Translations under genes and position numbers: made by a program
Assembly: GCA_021822985.1 (NCBI GenBank)
Contig: JAKAPZ010000002.1
Location: 1 to 58,108 of the forward strand
Length of the DNA stretch: 58,108 bases
Direction of reading: 5' to 3'
Origin: Thermoplasmata archaeon
GTDB taxonomy: Archaea > Thermoplasmatota > Thermoplasmata > Thermoplasmatales > Thermoplasmataceae
The notes under the pieces: model-generated
Told to the model about the DNA's origin: nothing
The model's input: only the letters and a program-made list of their open reading frames with translations
Databases searched by the model: none
In this document: in pieces, positions 43,812-52,856 of the stretch
How the letters are laid out: every line of letters begins with the position of its first letter
Numbering within the stretch: position 1 is the stretch's first letter

Positions 43812-44900
43812 ATGCCTTCCAGAGCACTTGAACGTGTTGATTATGTGGAATTTTATGTTGGTTCAGCAAAGCAGTGGGCCTATTACCATAAATATGGCCT
43901 TGGATTCAATATAGTGGCCTATGCGGGCCCGGAGACAGGAATAAGGGACAGGACATCATATCTTGTGGAACAGGGCAATGTGAAGATCATGCTCACAAGT
44001 TCATTACAGCCTGATTCTGCCATATCGGATCATGTCAGGCTGCATGGCGATGGCGTGAAGGACATTGCCATAAAGGTGAATGATATCGACAGCACCCTCA
44101 ATGAGATAAGGGAAAGGAAAATAGTGAAGCATACAGAGTCTGCGAAAATTAAAACCGACAACGGATTCATCGAAAAATCCACTGCATTCACCTATGGCGA
44201 AACTGTGCACTCACTTCTGGATTATGGGGAGTATGAGGGGAAATTCCCACCCGGTTTTGAACCATTCCATGAGGAAAGTGAACATGATGAGGCCGGAATC
44301 AGAAGATATGACCACATTGTGGGAAATGTGGAAGAGAAGAAGATGGACACATGGGTGGATTATTACGTGGACGGCATGGGCTTTGAGCCGCTCATAAGCT
44401 TCGATGATAAGGACATAAGCACACAATACAGTGCACTCAAGTCAAAGGTTGTCCAGTACAACAACAGAAAAATAGTATTCCCCATAAACGAGCCTGCGAA
44501 GGGCCTGAAGAAATCGCAGATTCAGGAATACCTTGACTATTACCATATGCCCGGTGTGCAGCACATAGCACTGCACACTGAGGATATCGTTTCCACGGTG
44601 AATGATATGAGGAGGAGAGGAATACAGTTCCAATCCACTCCGGACAGTTATTACAGGGAGCTTGCTGACAGGGTGGGAAAGATAGATGAGGATATTGAGG
44701 TGCTGAAAAATCTCAATATACTGGTTGACAGGGACAATGATGGCTATCTTCTCCAGATATTCACAAAACCAACCGGGGACAGGCCCACATTCTTCTATGA
44801 GATCATCCAGAGAAAAGGGGCCACATCCTTCGGAAAAGGTAATTTCAAGGCCCTGTTTGAATCCATAGAGAGGGATCAGGCAAGAAGGGGAAATCTCTAA
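43812..44900 (+). CDS. hpd: 4-Hydroxyphenylpyruvate dioxygenase
   Basis: The 362-aa protein has two vicinal-oxygen-chelate halves. The iron ligands are visible as His in YDHIVGN (near 168), His in VQHIAL (near 251) and Glu in FYEIIQR (near 330). The C-terminal RKGATSFGKGNFKALFESIE is the family's closing helix. It converts 4-hydroxyphenylpyruvate to homogentisate. It is the first of four genes with overlapping or touching ends. Tyrosine transaminase is not in the window. Confidence 0.95.
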   Translation: MPSRALERVDYVEFYVGSAKQWAYYHKYGLGFNIVAYAGPETGIRDRTSYLVEQGNVKIMLTSSLQPDSAISDHVRLHGDGVKDIAIKVNDIDSTLNEIRERKIVKHTESAKIKTDNGFIEKSTAFTYGETVHSLLDYGEYEGKFPPGFEPFHEESEHDEAGIRRYDHIVGNVEEKKMDTWVDYYVDGMGFEPLISFDDKDISTQYSALKSKVVQYNNRKIVFPINEPAKGLKKSQIQEYLDYYHMPGVQHIALHTEDIVSTVNDMRRRGIQFQSTPDSYYRELADRVGKIDEDIEVLKNLNILVDRDNDGYLLQIFTKPTGDRPTFFYEIIQRKGATSFGKGNFKALFESIERDQARRGNL

Positions 44901-45743
44901 ATGAGGATTGGAAGGGGAGTATTCTCCGGTGAGGTTAGAAGATTCATATTCAGGGATGGGGCCTATCTGGATGCGGGAAGTTCCACTGAAGATCTTTTTG
45001 CTGCACATGAAGAGTTCAAAGATGATCTGGGCACACCCGATTACCTGCTTCCCCCGTTGAAAAAACCCGGTCAGATAAGGGACTTCTATGCATTTGAGGA
45101 ACATGCTGCAAATTCCAGAAAGAACAGGGGGCTGGAGATGGAGCCTGAATGGTACGGTATTCCAGTCTATTACTACACAAGCAACAGCTCACTATATGGT
45201 TCCATGCAGGAAATTCCATATCCAACGTTCAGCAGTGCACTGGATCTTGAGGTTGAGGTGGGAATAGTGATTGGAAAGGAAGGGAGGAATATCCATGAAG
45301 AGGATGCATTTTCCTTCATTTACGGACTCACACTGCTGAATGACTGGAGTGCAAGGGATCTGTGGAGAAAGGAGGCAAAGCTGAATCTTGGACCCTCGAA
45401 ATCAAAGGATTTCGCAACGAGCATTGGCCCCTATATCACAACCCCTGATGAGATTCGGCACCTCTGGAACGGCCATTCCTTCAGCATAAATGTGAAATCG
45501 TTCATAAATGGCGGGAAATTTTCTGACTCAGGAATGGAGAGCATATACTGGAGCATAGGAAAAATCATATCTTACGCATCCATGGATTCAACTGTCAGAA
45601 AGGGAGATATCATAATGACTGGAACCTTTCCGGGAGGTTGCATATTCGAGAAGTACAGGGAAGGTATGGACTGGCTCAGGAAGGGAGATACTGTCACAAT
45701 TAAGTCAGATATACTCGGAGAATTGAGGAATGAGGTGATATAA
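44901..45743 (+). CDS. Fumarylacetoacetate hydrolase family protein
   Basis: The 280-aa protein has the FAH-family metal site: SALDLEVEVGIVIG (two acidic residues, near 113-120), LLNDWSARDLW (near 148) and a KSKDFATSIGP stretch, then GDIIMTGTFPGGC. In the homogentisate route it hydrolyses fumarylacetoacetate (or maleylacetoacetate) to acetoacetate and fumarate or maleate. It lies between hpd (TAAATG junction) and homogentisate dioxygenase (TAATG overlap), which supports this substrate over other FAH-family ones. Confidence 0.88.
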   Translation: MRIGRGVFSGEVRRFIFRDGAYLDAGSSTEDLFAAHEEFKDDLGTPDYLLPPLKKPGQIRDFYAFEEHAANSRKNRGLEMEPEWYGIPVYYYTSNSSLYGSMQEIPYPTFSSALDLEVEVGIVIGKEGRNIHEEDAFSFIYGLTLLNDWSARDLWRKEAKLNLGPSKSKDFATSIGPYITTPDEIRHLWNGHSFSINVKSFINGGKFSDSGMESIYWSIGKIISYASMDSTVRKGDIIMTGTFPGGCIFEKYREGMDWLRKGDTVTIKSDILGELRNEVI

Positions 45744-46885
45744 TGGTATACTACGTGAGGAATGGAAAACTGCCAGAGAGCAGGCACACATTTGAGAAAA
45801 AAGATGAGTTGAGAAGAGAGGAACTGGTTGGGGAGGAGAGTTTTGAGGGGGCCTATTCGCTCCTTTATCATATGTATGAACCCACAAACTCCTCCGGATA
45901 CAGATTGGAGAAACTGAAGGAGGAAAAATATGCGGATGCACCGCACATACACAGGCATCTCAGAACCAACACGTTCAAAAGGGAAGGCAATTTCATCAGC
46001 GGAAGAAGGACAATACTGATGAACGGAAGGGTGAAGGTTCAGGTTCTTATTCCTGAGGAATTCACCGAAGATTTTTACAGGAATGCACTCTACGAGATGC
46101 TCATATTCGTCCACAGAGGATCCGGGGAATTCACATGCCCCATGGGAAGCATAAAATTCTCCAGTGGAGACTATATATATGTACCCAAGGGAATTGCCTT
46201 CAGGATGGAATATACGAAAGACGCATACTTCCTCATCCTTCTTTCAATGGACACGCTTAAGATACCTCCAAGGTATCTGAACTCCTATGGGCAGCTGAAG
46301 GAGGGCACTCCTTATTATACAAGAGACATCAGGCCACCGGAATTCTTCCCTCCTGAGAAGAAATCCGGAAAATACCTGATGCATATTGAATTCGATACAT
46401 ACTACATCGTTCAGGAATTCGGGAAATCCCCGCTGGATGTGGAAGGATGGGATGGATATCTCTACCCCTTCGCCATAAGCACGGATGCCATGGCCCCCAT
46501 TGTGGGAAAACTTCACATGCCTCCGCCAATTCATGAGACAATGTCCTCAAAATCCATGATGGTTGCAACTTTCCTCCCGAGAAAATTCGATTTCCATGAG
46601 AGAAGCATTCCCATATCGTATTACCACAACAATGTGGATGTGGACGAATTCCTCTTCTATTCATCAGGAAATTTCATGAGCAGAAAGGGCATAGAATCCG
46701 GATCCGTTACTCTCCATGTGAGGGGACTGACACATGGGCCCCAGCCGGGTGCAACCGAAAATGCCATCGGAAAGGAGGGTACAGACGAGGTTGCTGTCAT
46801 GATCGAGACTTATGATCCACTGCTCCTCACCGAAACGGGTGCGGGAATAGACCAGAAAGACTACATGAAATCGTGGTATGCATGA
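45743..46885 (+). CDS. hmgA: Homogentisate 1,2-dioxygenase
   Basis: The 380-aa cupin has the family's PHIHRHLRTN near 70, the cupin motif EFTCPMGSIKFSSGDYIYVP near 130, and the iron-site region SYYHNNVDVDEFLFY (His and Glu) with LTHGPQPGA (His, near 330-338). The HGPxPG motif is the one that gives the third ligand in homogentisate dioxygenases. It opens homogentisate to maleylacetoacetate. It overlaps FAH upstream and the alcohol dehydrogenase downstream (ATGA), so all are cotranslated. Confidence 0.92.
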   Translation: MVYYVRNGKLPESRHTFEKKDELRREELVGEESFEGAYSLLYHMYEPTNSSGYRLEKLKEEKYADAPHIHRHLRTNTFKREGNFISGRRTILMNGRVKVQVLIPEEFTEDFYRNALYEMLIFVHRGSGEFTCPMGSIKFSSGDYIYVPKGIAFRMEYTKDAYFLILLSMDTLKIPPRYLNSYGQLKEGTPYYTRDIRPPEFFPPEKKSGKYLMHIEFDTYYIVQEFGKSPLDVEGWDGYLYPFAISTDAMAPIVGKLHMPPPIHETMSSKSMMVATFLPRKFDFHERSIPISYYHNNVDVDEFLFYSSGNFMSRKGIESGSVTLHVRGLTHGPQPGATENAIGKEGTDEVAVMIETYDPLLLTETGAGIDQKDYMKSWYA

Positions 46886-47922
46886 TACAGGAATACAACT
46901 ACCTGCCAATCAATAAGGTGGTGTACGGTGAAAGGGCAACATCCAAGATCAACAGCATAATATCATCTTTGGGAATGAAAAATGCGCTGGTGCTGACCAG
47001 TTCCTCTGTTTCAAGAACCACTTCATTTAATGGTTTTCTGAATTCACTTGGCATTGAATTTTCCCTGAACAGCCAGATCACACAGCATTCCCCGCTTGCG
47101 GAAATTGAACATGCCACCGAGCAGTACAGGAACAATGACTGTGATTCCATAATATCGGTGGGAGGCGGAAGCGTTATTGATGCGGCAAAGGTGCTGAGAT
47201 ATTACCACAACATTGATGCACAGCAGATTGCCATTCCCACTACCCTTTCCGCTGCAGAATTTTCCCATATTGCAGGCTACAGTCTTGGAGGCGAAAAGAA
47301 CGGCATCAGGGATAAAAAGATAACACCTCAGACGGCCATTCTTGATCCATATATGACTGCTGAAACTCCGGAGAGGCTCTGGAGATCAACAGGAATAAGA
47401 TCCCTTGATCATGCGGTTGAAACGCTGATCCATCCAAACATGCTTGATGTTTCAAGGAAGGCTGCCCTTGAGGCCATAAGGATGCTTGCATCCAATCTCC
47501 ATGAGAGAACCATGGGATCGAGGCTTGAATGCCAGATGGGTGCATGGTATTCCTACTGGCAGGTATATGATTCCCCGATGGGAATTAGCCATACCCTCGG
47601 GAAGATCATAGGTGCAAGATATGAGATACCCCATGGAATAACATCATGCATAACTCTTCCCAAGGTTATGGAATACTATGCGGAACTTTATCCGGGGCCC
47701 ATGAAGGAGATTGCATCTTCCATATCAGGAAAAAGGCCGGAAGATGAGGAACCGGGAAACGCAGCATTCCTTATGAAAAATCTCATTGAATCTTTGGGTT
47801 TTCATGAGACACTGGCAAAATACGAAGTCGGAAAGGATCAGGCAGATCGCATATATGGGAGCATAGGCAATCCTGAGGACTGGCACAGGAATCTCATTGA
47901 GGATCTCCTGAATGAAAAATAG
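46882..47922 (+). CDS. Iron-containing alcohol dehydrogenase, maleylacetate-reductase-like
   Basis: The 346-aa protein has the nucleotide loop VGGGSVIDAAK (near 92-102) and metal-ligand positions LDP...D (near 157), SLDHAVE (near 177), GISHTLG (near 237) and EIPHGIT (near 250). The last two are the His pair of iron alcohol dehydrogenases, and overall it resembles maleylacetate reductases more than ethanol enzymes. Its start ATG 46882 overlaps the hmgA stop as ATGA. Its job in tyrosine degradation is not established: the expected isomerase gene is missing, so this enzyme may act on maleylacetoacetate, on maleylacetate or on an unrelated aldehyde. Confidence 0.85.
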   Translation: MIQEYNYLPINKVVYGERATSKINSIISSLGMKNALVLTSSSVSRTTSFNGFLNSLGIEFSLNSQITQHSPLAEIEHATEQYRNNDCDSIISVGGGSVIDAAKVLRYYHNIDAQQIAIPTTLSAAEFSHIAGYSLGGEKNGIRDKKITPQTAILDPYMTAETPERLWRSTGIRSLDHAVETLIHPNMLDVSRKAALEAIRMLASNLHERTMGSRLECQMGAWYSYWQVYDSPMGISHTLGKIIGARYEIPHGITSCITLPKVMEYYAELYPGPMKEIASSISGKRPEDEEPGNAAFLMKNLIESLGFHETLAKYEVGKDQADRIYGSIGNPEDWHRNLIEDLLNEK

Positions 47923-47926
47923 GAAA

Positions 47927-48343
47927 TCAGAGAATTGTCAGTTCCCTCAATCCGCTAAAATCTGATAATTTCCTTCCCAGCTTAAGTGTCGAAAGTTTTG
48001 TCATGAAAATTTCCATCATGGGGCTTGCTGTTCCGGAGAACAGGTGGCCCCCATGAACCTTGTGTTCCTCATCTGCAAATGAGATATGCACATGCAGTTG
48101 GGGATCTTCCTGTGAAATGCTGCCTGTGATGGAAACGATCTCCTCCCTCTTTTCATAGAGCATCTTCACAAACTCCTTTCCCTTCAGGTATCCAACTTCA
48201 AGATCAATGGCAGCACCCAATCCAGACGTGATGATTCCGTTTTTCACATTCTCCTTTTCGCACACTTCCTTTATGGATTCAAGTATGCCATCATTGAGAT
48301 CCAGCTTTATTATGATCAGGTTTCCTTCCTTTCCGTATTGCAT
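47927..48343 (-). CDS. PPC/DUF296-domain protein
   Basis: The 138-aa protein is a single PPC domain: GIITSGLGAA near 38, then LHVHISFADEEHKVHGGHL near 84-102, whose His cluster (HVH, H, HGGH) is a probable metal site. In plants the domain is linked to AT-hooks; bacterial and archaeal free forms have no firmly known role. It is convergent with the tyrosine operon (4 bp) and follows the phosphatase gene by 20 bp on the minus strand. Confidence 0.82.
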   Translation of the reverse strand: MQYGKEGNLIIIKLDLNDGILESIKEVCEKENVKNGIITSGLGAAIDLEVGYLKGKEFVKMLYEKREEIVSITGSISQEDPQLHVHISFADEEHKVHGGHLFSGTASPMMEIFMTKLSTLKLGRKLSDFSGLRELTIL

Positions 48344-48363
48344 ATGTCATGATTGGTGGGAGC

Positions 48364-48909
48364 CTATAAAATTTTTTCCCTGATAATCTGGCAGTTCTCT
48401 ATCTTCCTGTGCCTGAAATCATCCCCTGTGAGGATCTCCAGCATGATTCCTATCATGACGCCATGGGAAACAACAACAGCATCCTTACCGCGTTTTCTGA
48501 TCTCTTCTATGAATTCCTTTCCTCTCCTGAACTGATCTTCCAGCGATTCCATTCCCTCCACAGGTTCAGTGCATGAAACGATGTCCACCACGTTCATCTC
48601 CCTGCCCATCATCCTGCTTATCTCCATGGTTGTCCTGCCCTCGAATACCCCCATATTCCTCTCTGCAATTCTGGTGTCAACAACCACGTTCTTTCCTGTT
48701 TCCTCTGCTATGATGCCTGCAGTCTCCAGGGCCCTTGACTTCTGGCTTGAATATATGACCGAAAATTCCTCGGAAATGAGTTTCCTTGCTGCTTCAATGG
48801 CCTGTTCCCTGCCAATATCACTGAGCTCTATATCGATGGAGCCCTGCCATTTGCCTGTCAGATTCCATACAGTGGCCCCATGCCGGACAAAGAATACGTT
48901 CATCCTCAC
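48364..48909 (-). CDS. Histidine phosphatase family protein (phosphoglycerate-mutase-like)
   Basis: The 181-aa protein carries the catalytic FVRHGATVWN (near 6-15), GSIDIELSDIGREQA, YSSQKSRALETA with the second Arg, ERNMGVFEG and the second His in VVSHGV (near 148). Length and motifs fit small broad-specificity phosphatases or cofactor-dependent mutase relatives; the substrate is open. The frame starts at GTG 48909; ATG 48903 is also possible. It is the first gene of a two-gene unit with the PPC protein, with TATA-like TTTGTATAATG near 48938-48950 (minus strand). Confidence 0.88.
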   Translation of the reverse strand: MRMNVFFVRHGATVWNLTGKWQGSIDIELSDIGREQAIEAARKLISEEFSVIYSSQKSRALETAGIIAEETGKNVVVDTRIAERNMGVFEGRTTMEISRMMGREMNVVDIVSCTEPVEGMESLEDQFRRGKEFIEEIRKRGKDAVVVSHGVMIGIMLEILTGDDFRHRKIENCQIIREKIL

Positions 48910-49153
48910 ACCAATTCACGGATCGTATGAATACTTTTTGTGGCATTATACAAATAATATGGTGTACATAATTTTTTATAAATTCGAAAAACTTGGTACG
49001 AACTCCATTCTTTCTCTATGAAAATTGATTTTCGAGAAGTTTCTAGTTCCTTTATTTTTCCCATTGTTCCGGATATGCCCAGTCTTAGAAGAATTGATTC
49101 TACTCAAAAACTTCTTCTTCTAAAATATTAATAAAATATAGTCATGTGACAAT

Positions 49154-50587
49154 ATGACAACAAATTCAGTAGATCGAAATGGAGAAATAAAAGACTTGGT
49201 TTGTAAGATATTGAGTTATTATAGCATTGACCCGAGTACAGAATACCCCATTTATGGAGGAGAAAAAGTTGATGTTGTAGGGTTCACTGGGAATGCGCAT
49301 CTTCCAGAGATTGGGATAGAAATTACAAATAGTATGAATCATAATCTTTCCAAACTCATAAATTTTAAATTCCCTTATCTCGTAATTGAAAATGAAAATG
49401 CAAACATTTCGAGCAATGTAATTAAGGCAGATGATAAATCTATAAAGTTGTTCCAATCCCCAGATAAAAACCGTGATTTTGAAGATGAAATTAGAATTAT
49501 ACAATCAATAAAATCAGATACCCCTTATTATTTTGAAATCTGTGAAAAATTAAAAATTTCTATAGAGAATGAGAATGGAAGTGAAACTTTATTACTCGAT
49601 ATAATAAAAGGTGAGAAACTCAATATCGACAATGTAAAAAATGTAATTATAAGGAGTGCTTTAGGAGGGTTTCCAGTAGGAATACACAAATTTAAATCTA
49701 AAATAGGTGCTTCAGTTTTTGAAAGATTCAGTGATACAGCCAATTTATATAAAGAAGAGATCTTTTTAGAATCGATTGGAGTTATATATAAATCAGATAA
49801 TGGGAAGAGTTATGAAATAGGAAAAACCGTAATAGCTCATTTAAATGAGGAATATAGAAATATTGCAATTGAACTTGAAAAAGAACTAGTTGAAAAAAAT
49901 AATTCTAAATTAAAGAACTTAATCGATGAATATGGCAAAACTGCAATCTTCCTTTCACTTATCGGATCATTGGGTGAATATTTTGAAATTACTCCGGAAG
50001 AGAATAAAATTATGAAAAATATTGGAAGAACATATACCAACATACTGTCATTGGACTGTATGTTGGGGGTAAGCGCGACCGGATTCTCTGTTAAATCTGT
50101 ACTTAAAGCATTAAATATTGATAAAACTTTTTTCCAAAATATTAGAGTTGCTGCTAATACCCACTACTTTAAAGAGAATTATACTGAAAAGGTATTCAAT
50201 AGCCTTCTCAATTTAGGTTTGGCGAATAAAACATATGGAAAAAACCATAGTAAAATAATCTCCCCATACCCCATCATAATTCAAGAAATAGGTTTTTCAT
50301 CATGGTTCAATGAAATAGATAGAAATCTCATTACGAAAATATCTTTATGGTCTATATTAAATAACCACAACCCTTCAGTTCCTAATACCCTATTTGACTC
50401 AATATCTGCAATAGGTTCAGAACTTTATCAAATAAATGAGATTATAAGTGAGACAGAGAATAGGGGGTTGACAAGTTCCCTTATTCCGGGGAATAAAAAT
50501 ACATTGTCTTTATACGATTCGAAAAAGTTTCATGAATATTGCGATATGAAAATAATAGAATTATTAGAAGAATTGATGGAAAACTAA
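49154..50587 (+). CDS. Unknown 477-aa protein, nuclease-like N-terminus, AT-rich
   Basis: The N-terminus (YPIYGGEKVDVVGFTG, then LPEIGIEITNS, about residues 28-62) has the arrangement of a PD-(D/E)xK nuclease core: conserved Asp in a strand, then a strand with Glu. The expected Lys is Thr, so it may be inactive or only a fold relative. The remaining 400 residues are mainly helical and charged, with no motif I can name. The gene is more AT-rich than its flanks and convergent with a double-nuclease-like gene, 79 bp away. I infer an accessory, perhaps defence-related, function but cannot assign one. Confidence 0.5.
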   Translation: MTTNSVDRNGEIKDLVCKILSYYSIDPSTEYPIYGGEKVDVVGFTGNAHLPEIGIEITNSMNHNLSKLINFKFPYLVIENENANISSNVIKADDKSIKLFQSPDKNRDFEDEIRIIQSIKSDTPYYFEICEKLKISIENENGSETLLLDIIKGEKLNIDNVKNVIIRSALGGFPVGIHKFKSKIGASVFERFSDTANLYKEEIFLESIGVIYKSDNGKSYEIGKTVIAHLNEEYRNIAIELEKELVEKNNSKLKNLIDEYGKTAIFLSLIGSLGEYFEITPEENKIMKNIGRTYTNILSLDCMLGVSATGFSVKSVLKALNIDKTFFQNIRVAANTHYFKENYTEKVFNSLLNLGLANKTYGKNHSKIISPYPIIIQEIGFSSWFNEIDRNLITKISLWSILNNHNPSVPNTLFDSISAIGSELYQINEIISETENRGLTSSLIPGNKNTLSLYDSKKFHEYCDMKIIELLEELMEN

Positions 50588-50665
50588 CCATAAATATTTT
50601 CCATTCTAATTCCTCAATTTCTTAGTGAATAAGTAAATCAAAATTCAAATATTAAAACGGGATTT

Positions 50666-51886
50666 TTAATGAGTTTTAACTATTTCATTAAAATAAAACA
50701 TCCAATTGAGAATTTTGTTTTTTATAGTATCATAATTCTCATAAGACCTCATAGTAATATCTCTAGCCCTTCTGAATGTGAGAAAATGAGAAGGTGTGAT
50801 TTTTGAAGGTACGATGGTTCTCGCGAATGAATCCCCAATATCCAATTCTAACCCTTTCATTGAAGTACTGGGAACGCTCTTTCCGATTTCAAAGATTGCC
50901 ATGCTGTGATATTTCATTATTAAACGTTTAGAAAATTTGGCTACCCGAACATCTGGTTCCAAAGTTAGCGTTGTTGCCACTGCTGTTTTTATAATAAGGA
51001 GTCCGACTTCATCCAGATTAAAATTTTTAAGTAAATTCATAGCTTGTGTCTCATACTCCGCTGGAACGCAAAGATAGAGATCTGTTAAACCACCTGACTC
51101 GATATAATTCTTTAACTGATTGGCAATCTGATTAGGGTTAGAAAGATTATTTTTTAATTCTATTCCAGTAAAATAATATTCTGTATTTTTTTGATTGTTG
51201 AATACTTGGAAAGAATCATGACTGGCTAGAATAACATCCACGATCTTATAAGAATAGTCTGATTTCCCCATCAATGCCTTAAAAATTGCATCATCAAGTT
51301 CATTATTTGAGAGTAATCGTCTAGCGTCAGTGTTTGGATTGGGAAGTCTTGCCTCCAGCAAAATGCTTTTCCCCTTTCTATAATTGAAAAATGAATATCC
51401 CTTACTAAAGTACCATTTTATGAGAGTATGCGAAAGATTTGATTCATTATAACGCAATGATGGCGTCCCAGATCTTGTAAGAGGTTTTCCTTCTGTTTTG
51501 ATTCTATAACCTACATTACCTTTATAATTAATATGACCGATTGCATCATTGATAGAATTGTCGACTTGATCATAGTCATTGGTGACTAAATATACGTAAT
51601 TCAGTTGTTGACTATCAGCGTATTTTTTTGCTTGTTTTGCATCCAATTTCTTGGTTTTTTCTATTTCCTCATTTCCCACTAAATCGGGCCTTTCCTTCAA
51701 TTCAAATCCATAATATATACCATTCTCTTCTGCAACAATGTCCATTGTTCCTGAACTTCCTAATGAAACTTCAGAAAAAATACGTAGATGCTTTGCTCCA
51801 AACATTTGAGGATTCTTTTCTAACCATTCCCAAAATTGAAATTTTAAGTAAGGCTCGTAACCCATTCTTATTGATCTTCTGCTCAT
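50666..51886 (-). CDS. Protein with two PD-(D/E)xK-like cores
   Basis: The 406-aa protein has two similar segments: GTMDIVAEENGIYYGFELKE (about 46-65) and KIVDVILAS followed by TEYYFTGIELKN (about 213-243). Each has the Asp strand and then ExK (ELK) of restriction-endonuclease-type nucleases. The C-terminal third is mixed alpha/beta without known motif. Two such cores in one chain suggest either a composite DNA end- or structure-specific nuclease or one active and one structural domain. It is AT-rich, convergent with the unknown gene at 49154 and unlike the metabolic genes around. ATG 51865 is a plausible alternative start, as TTATATTTTA lies about 26-30 nt before it. Confidence 0.6.
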   Translation of the reverse strand: MSRRSIRMGYEPYLKFQFWEWLEKNPQMFGAKHLRIFSEVSLGSSGTMDIVAEENGIYYGFELKERPDLVGNEEIEKTKKLDAKQAKKYADSQQLNYVYLVTNDYDQVDNSINDAIGHINYKGNVGYRIKTEGKPLTRSGTPSLRYNESNLSHTLIKWYFSKGYSFFNYRKGKSILLEARLPNPNTDARRLLSNNELDDAIFKALMGKSDYSYKIVDVILASHDSFQVFNNQKNTEYYFTGIELKNNLSNPNQIANQLKNYIESGGLTDLYLCVPAEYETQAMNLLKNFNLDEVGLLIIKTAVATTLTLEPDVRVAKFSKRLIMKYHSMAIFEIGKSVPSTSMKGLELDIGDSFARTIVPSKITPSHFLTFRRARDITMRSYENYDTIKNKILNWMFYFNEIVKTH

Positions 51887-51960
51887 ATTAAAATATAACT
51901 TCTTACAACGACTTATGCCCCAAAGTCATTGTAATTACGTCATAGATTGAAAAAAAATTT

Positions 51961-52668
51961 TCAGTTCCTGTCGGAAAGCCCGTTCCAGAATTTCTCTTCC
52001 AGATCAAGAATTCCCTCTGCACCCCTGATGAATTTCTCCCTTGCTTCGGGTTCAGACTTGTGGGCCCCAAGAACATCCTCCATTGCCTCTTCATGGTGTT
52101 CTTCCAGTTCCCTGTGGAATGTGAAATATTCTATGTCCACTTTCTGCTTCATTTCTGGATGCTTTGAGAAGAATGCATTAAAACCTGCAAGTATCTTGTC
52201 CCACATGGGTATTGCCATGTTCTCAAGTCCAAACTCTGCACCAAGGGCCTCATAGAAGTCCCCTGAAAAGTATGTCCTCATTCCGTCAAGCCATGCCTTC
52301 GTGGTTGGAAGCTGTGACTTTTTGACCAGTGATGCAGGATCCATTCCGAGACTCCTGAGATATTTTCTGTATAGAAGTTCATGCCTCTTGGTCGGATCCA
52401 TGTCTCCCAGTTCTGACACAAGGATTGTTGTAAGGTTTGCCGCATCATCCTCGTTTGGAGTGTTCACCAGCAATGTTCCAAGAATTGCGGGCCACTCCCT
52501 GGTAAAATGGTAAAACTCCACGGAGAATTTGCTGAATTCTTCGTTGCTGACATTCCCCTTCGCAAATCTGTTTATGAAATCGTTGTCGATTGCCCCATGC
52601 CCCTTGACATATCTGTATGTTTCATCGTAGAAATTTTCCTCATTCAATTCTTTTGAGTTCATATTCAC
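51961..52668 (-). CDS. Haem-oxygenase-like diiron-fold protein (PqqC/CADD/TenA-like)
   Basis: The 235-aa protein is all helical with the order of motifs of the haem-oxygenase-like diiron family: a helix with Glu/Asp and His (VSELGDMDPTKRHELLY), FGLENMAIPMW and FHRELEEHHEE. The last fits His-x3-Glu-x2-His, close to the H-x3-D-x2-H of CADD and related diiron oxidases. Known members make 4-aminobenzoate from a tyrosine side chain (CADD) or cleave fatty acids or amino acids; PqqC lacks metal. The substrate is unknown. The start may be GTG 52668 or ATG 52662; a 15-bp palindrome lies upstream. Confidence 0.72.
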   Translation of the reverse strand: MNMNSKELNEENFYDETYRYVKGHGAIDNDFINRFAKGNVSNEEFSKFSVEFYHFTREWPAILGTLLVNTPNEDDAANLTTILVSELGDMDPTKRHELLYRKYLRSLGMDPASLVKKSQLPTTKAWLDGMRTYFSGDFYEALGAEFGLENMAIPMWDKILAGFNAFFSKHPEMKQKVDIEYFTFHRELEEHHEEAMEDVLGAHKSEPEAREKFIRGAEGILDLEEKFWNGLSDRN

Positions 52669-52679
52669 TAATTAATATT

Positions 52680-52694
52680 ATCTTATAATAAGAT
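52680..52694. promoter_or_regulatory. 15-bp palindrome upstream of the diiron-fold gene
   Basis: ATCTTATAATAAGAT is symmetric apart from its central base and lies 12-32 bp before the start of the minus-strand gene. It overlaps the place of a TATA box, so it may be part of the promoter, an operator or both. Confidence 0.4.
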
Positions 52695-52828
52695 TACTTT
52701 TCTTTAAATATATTTTATATACGTTCTGAAGAAAAAATATTGCTTAAAACCGATCTTCAGGAAAATCCAATGGAAAAATTGTTTCTGAACATTATCTGCA
52801 GAAATATTTGGAGCAATTCATACAAACT

Positions 52829-52836
52829 ATTTATAT
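52829..52836 (+). promoter_or_regulatory. Antiporter TATA box
   Basis: TTTATATA centred about 26 nt before ATG 52857 marks a leaderless promoter and supports that start over the longer frame from ATG 52740, which would run through it. Confidence 0.6.
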
Positions 52837-52856
52837 ATCCGAATATATACGAATTG

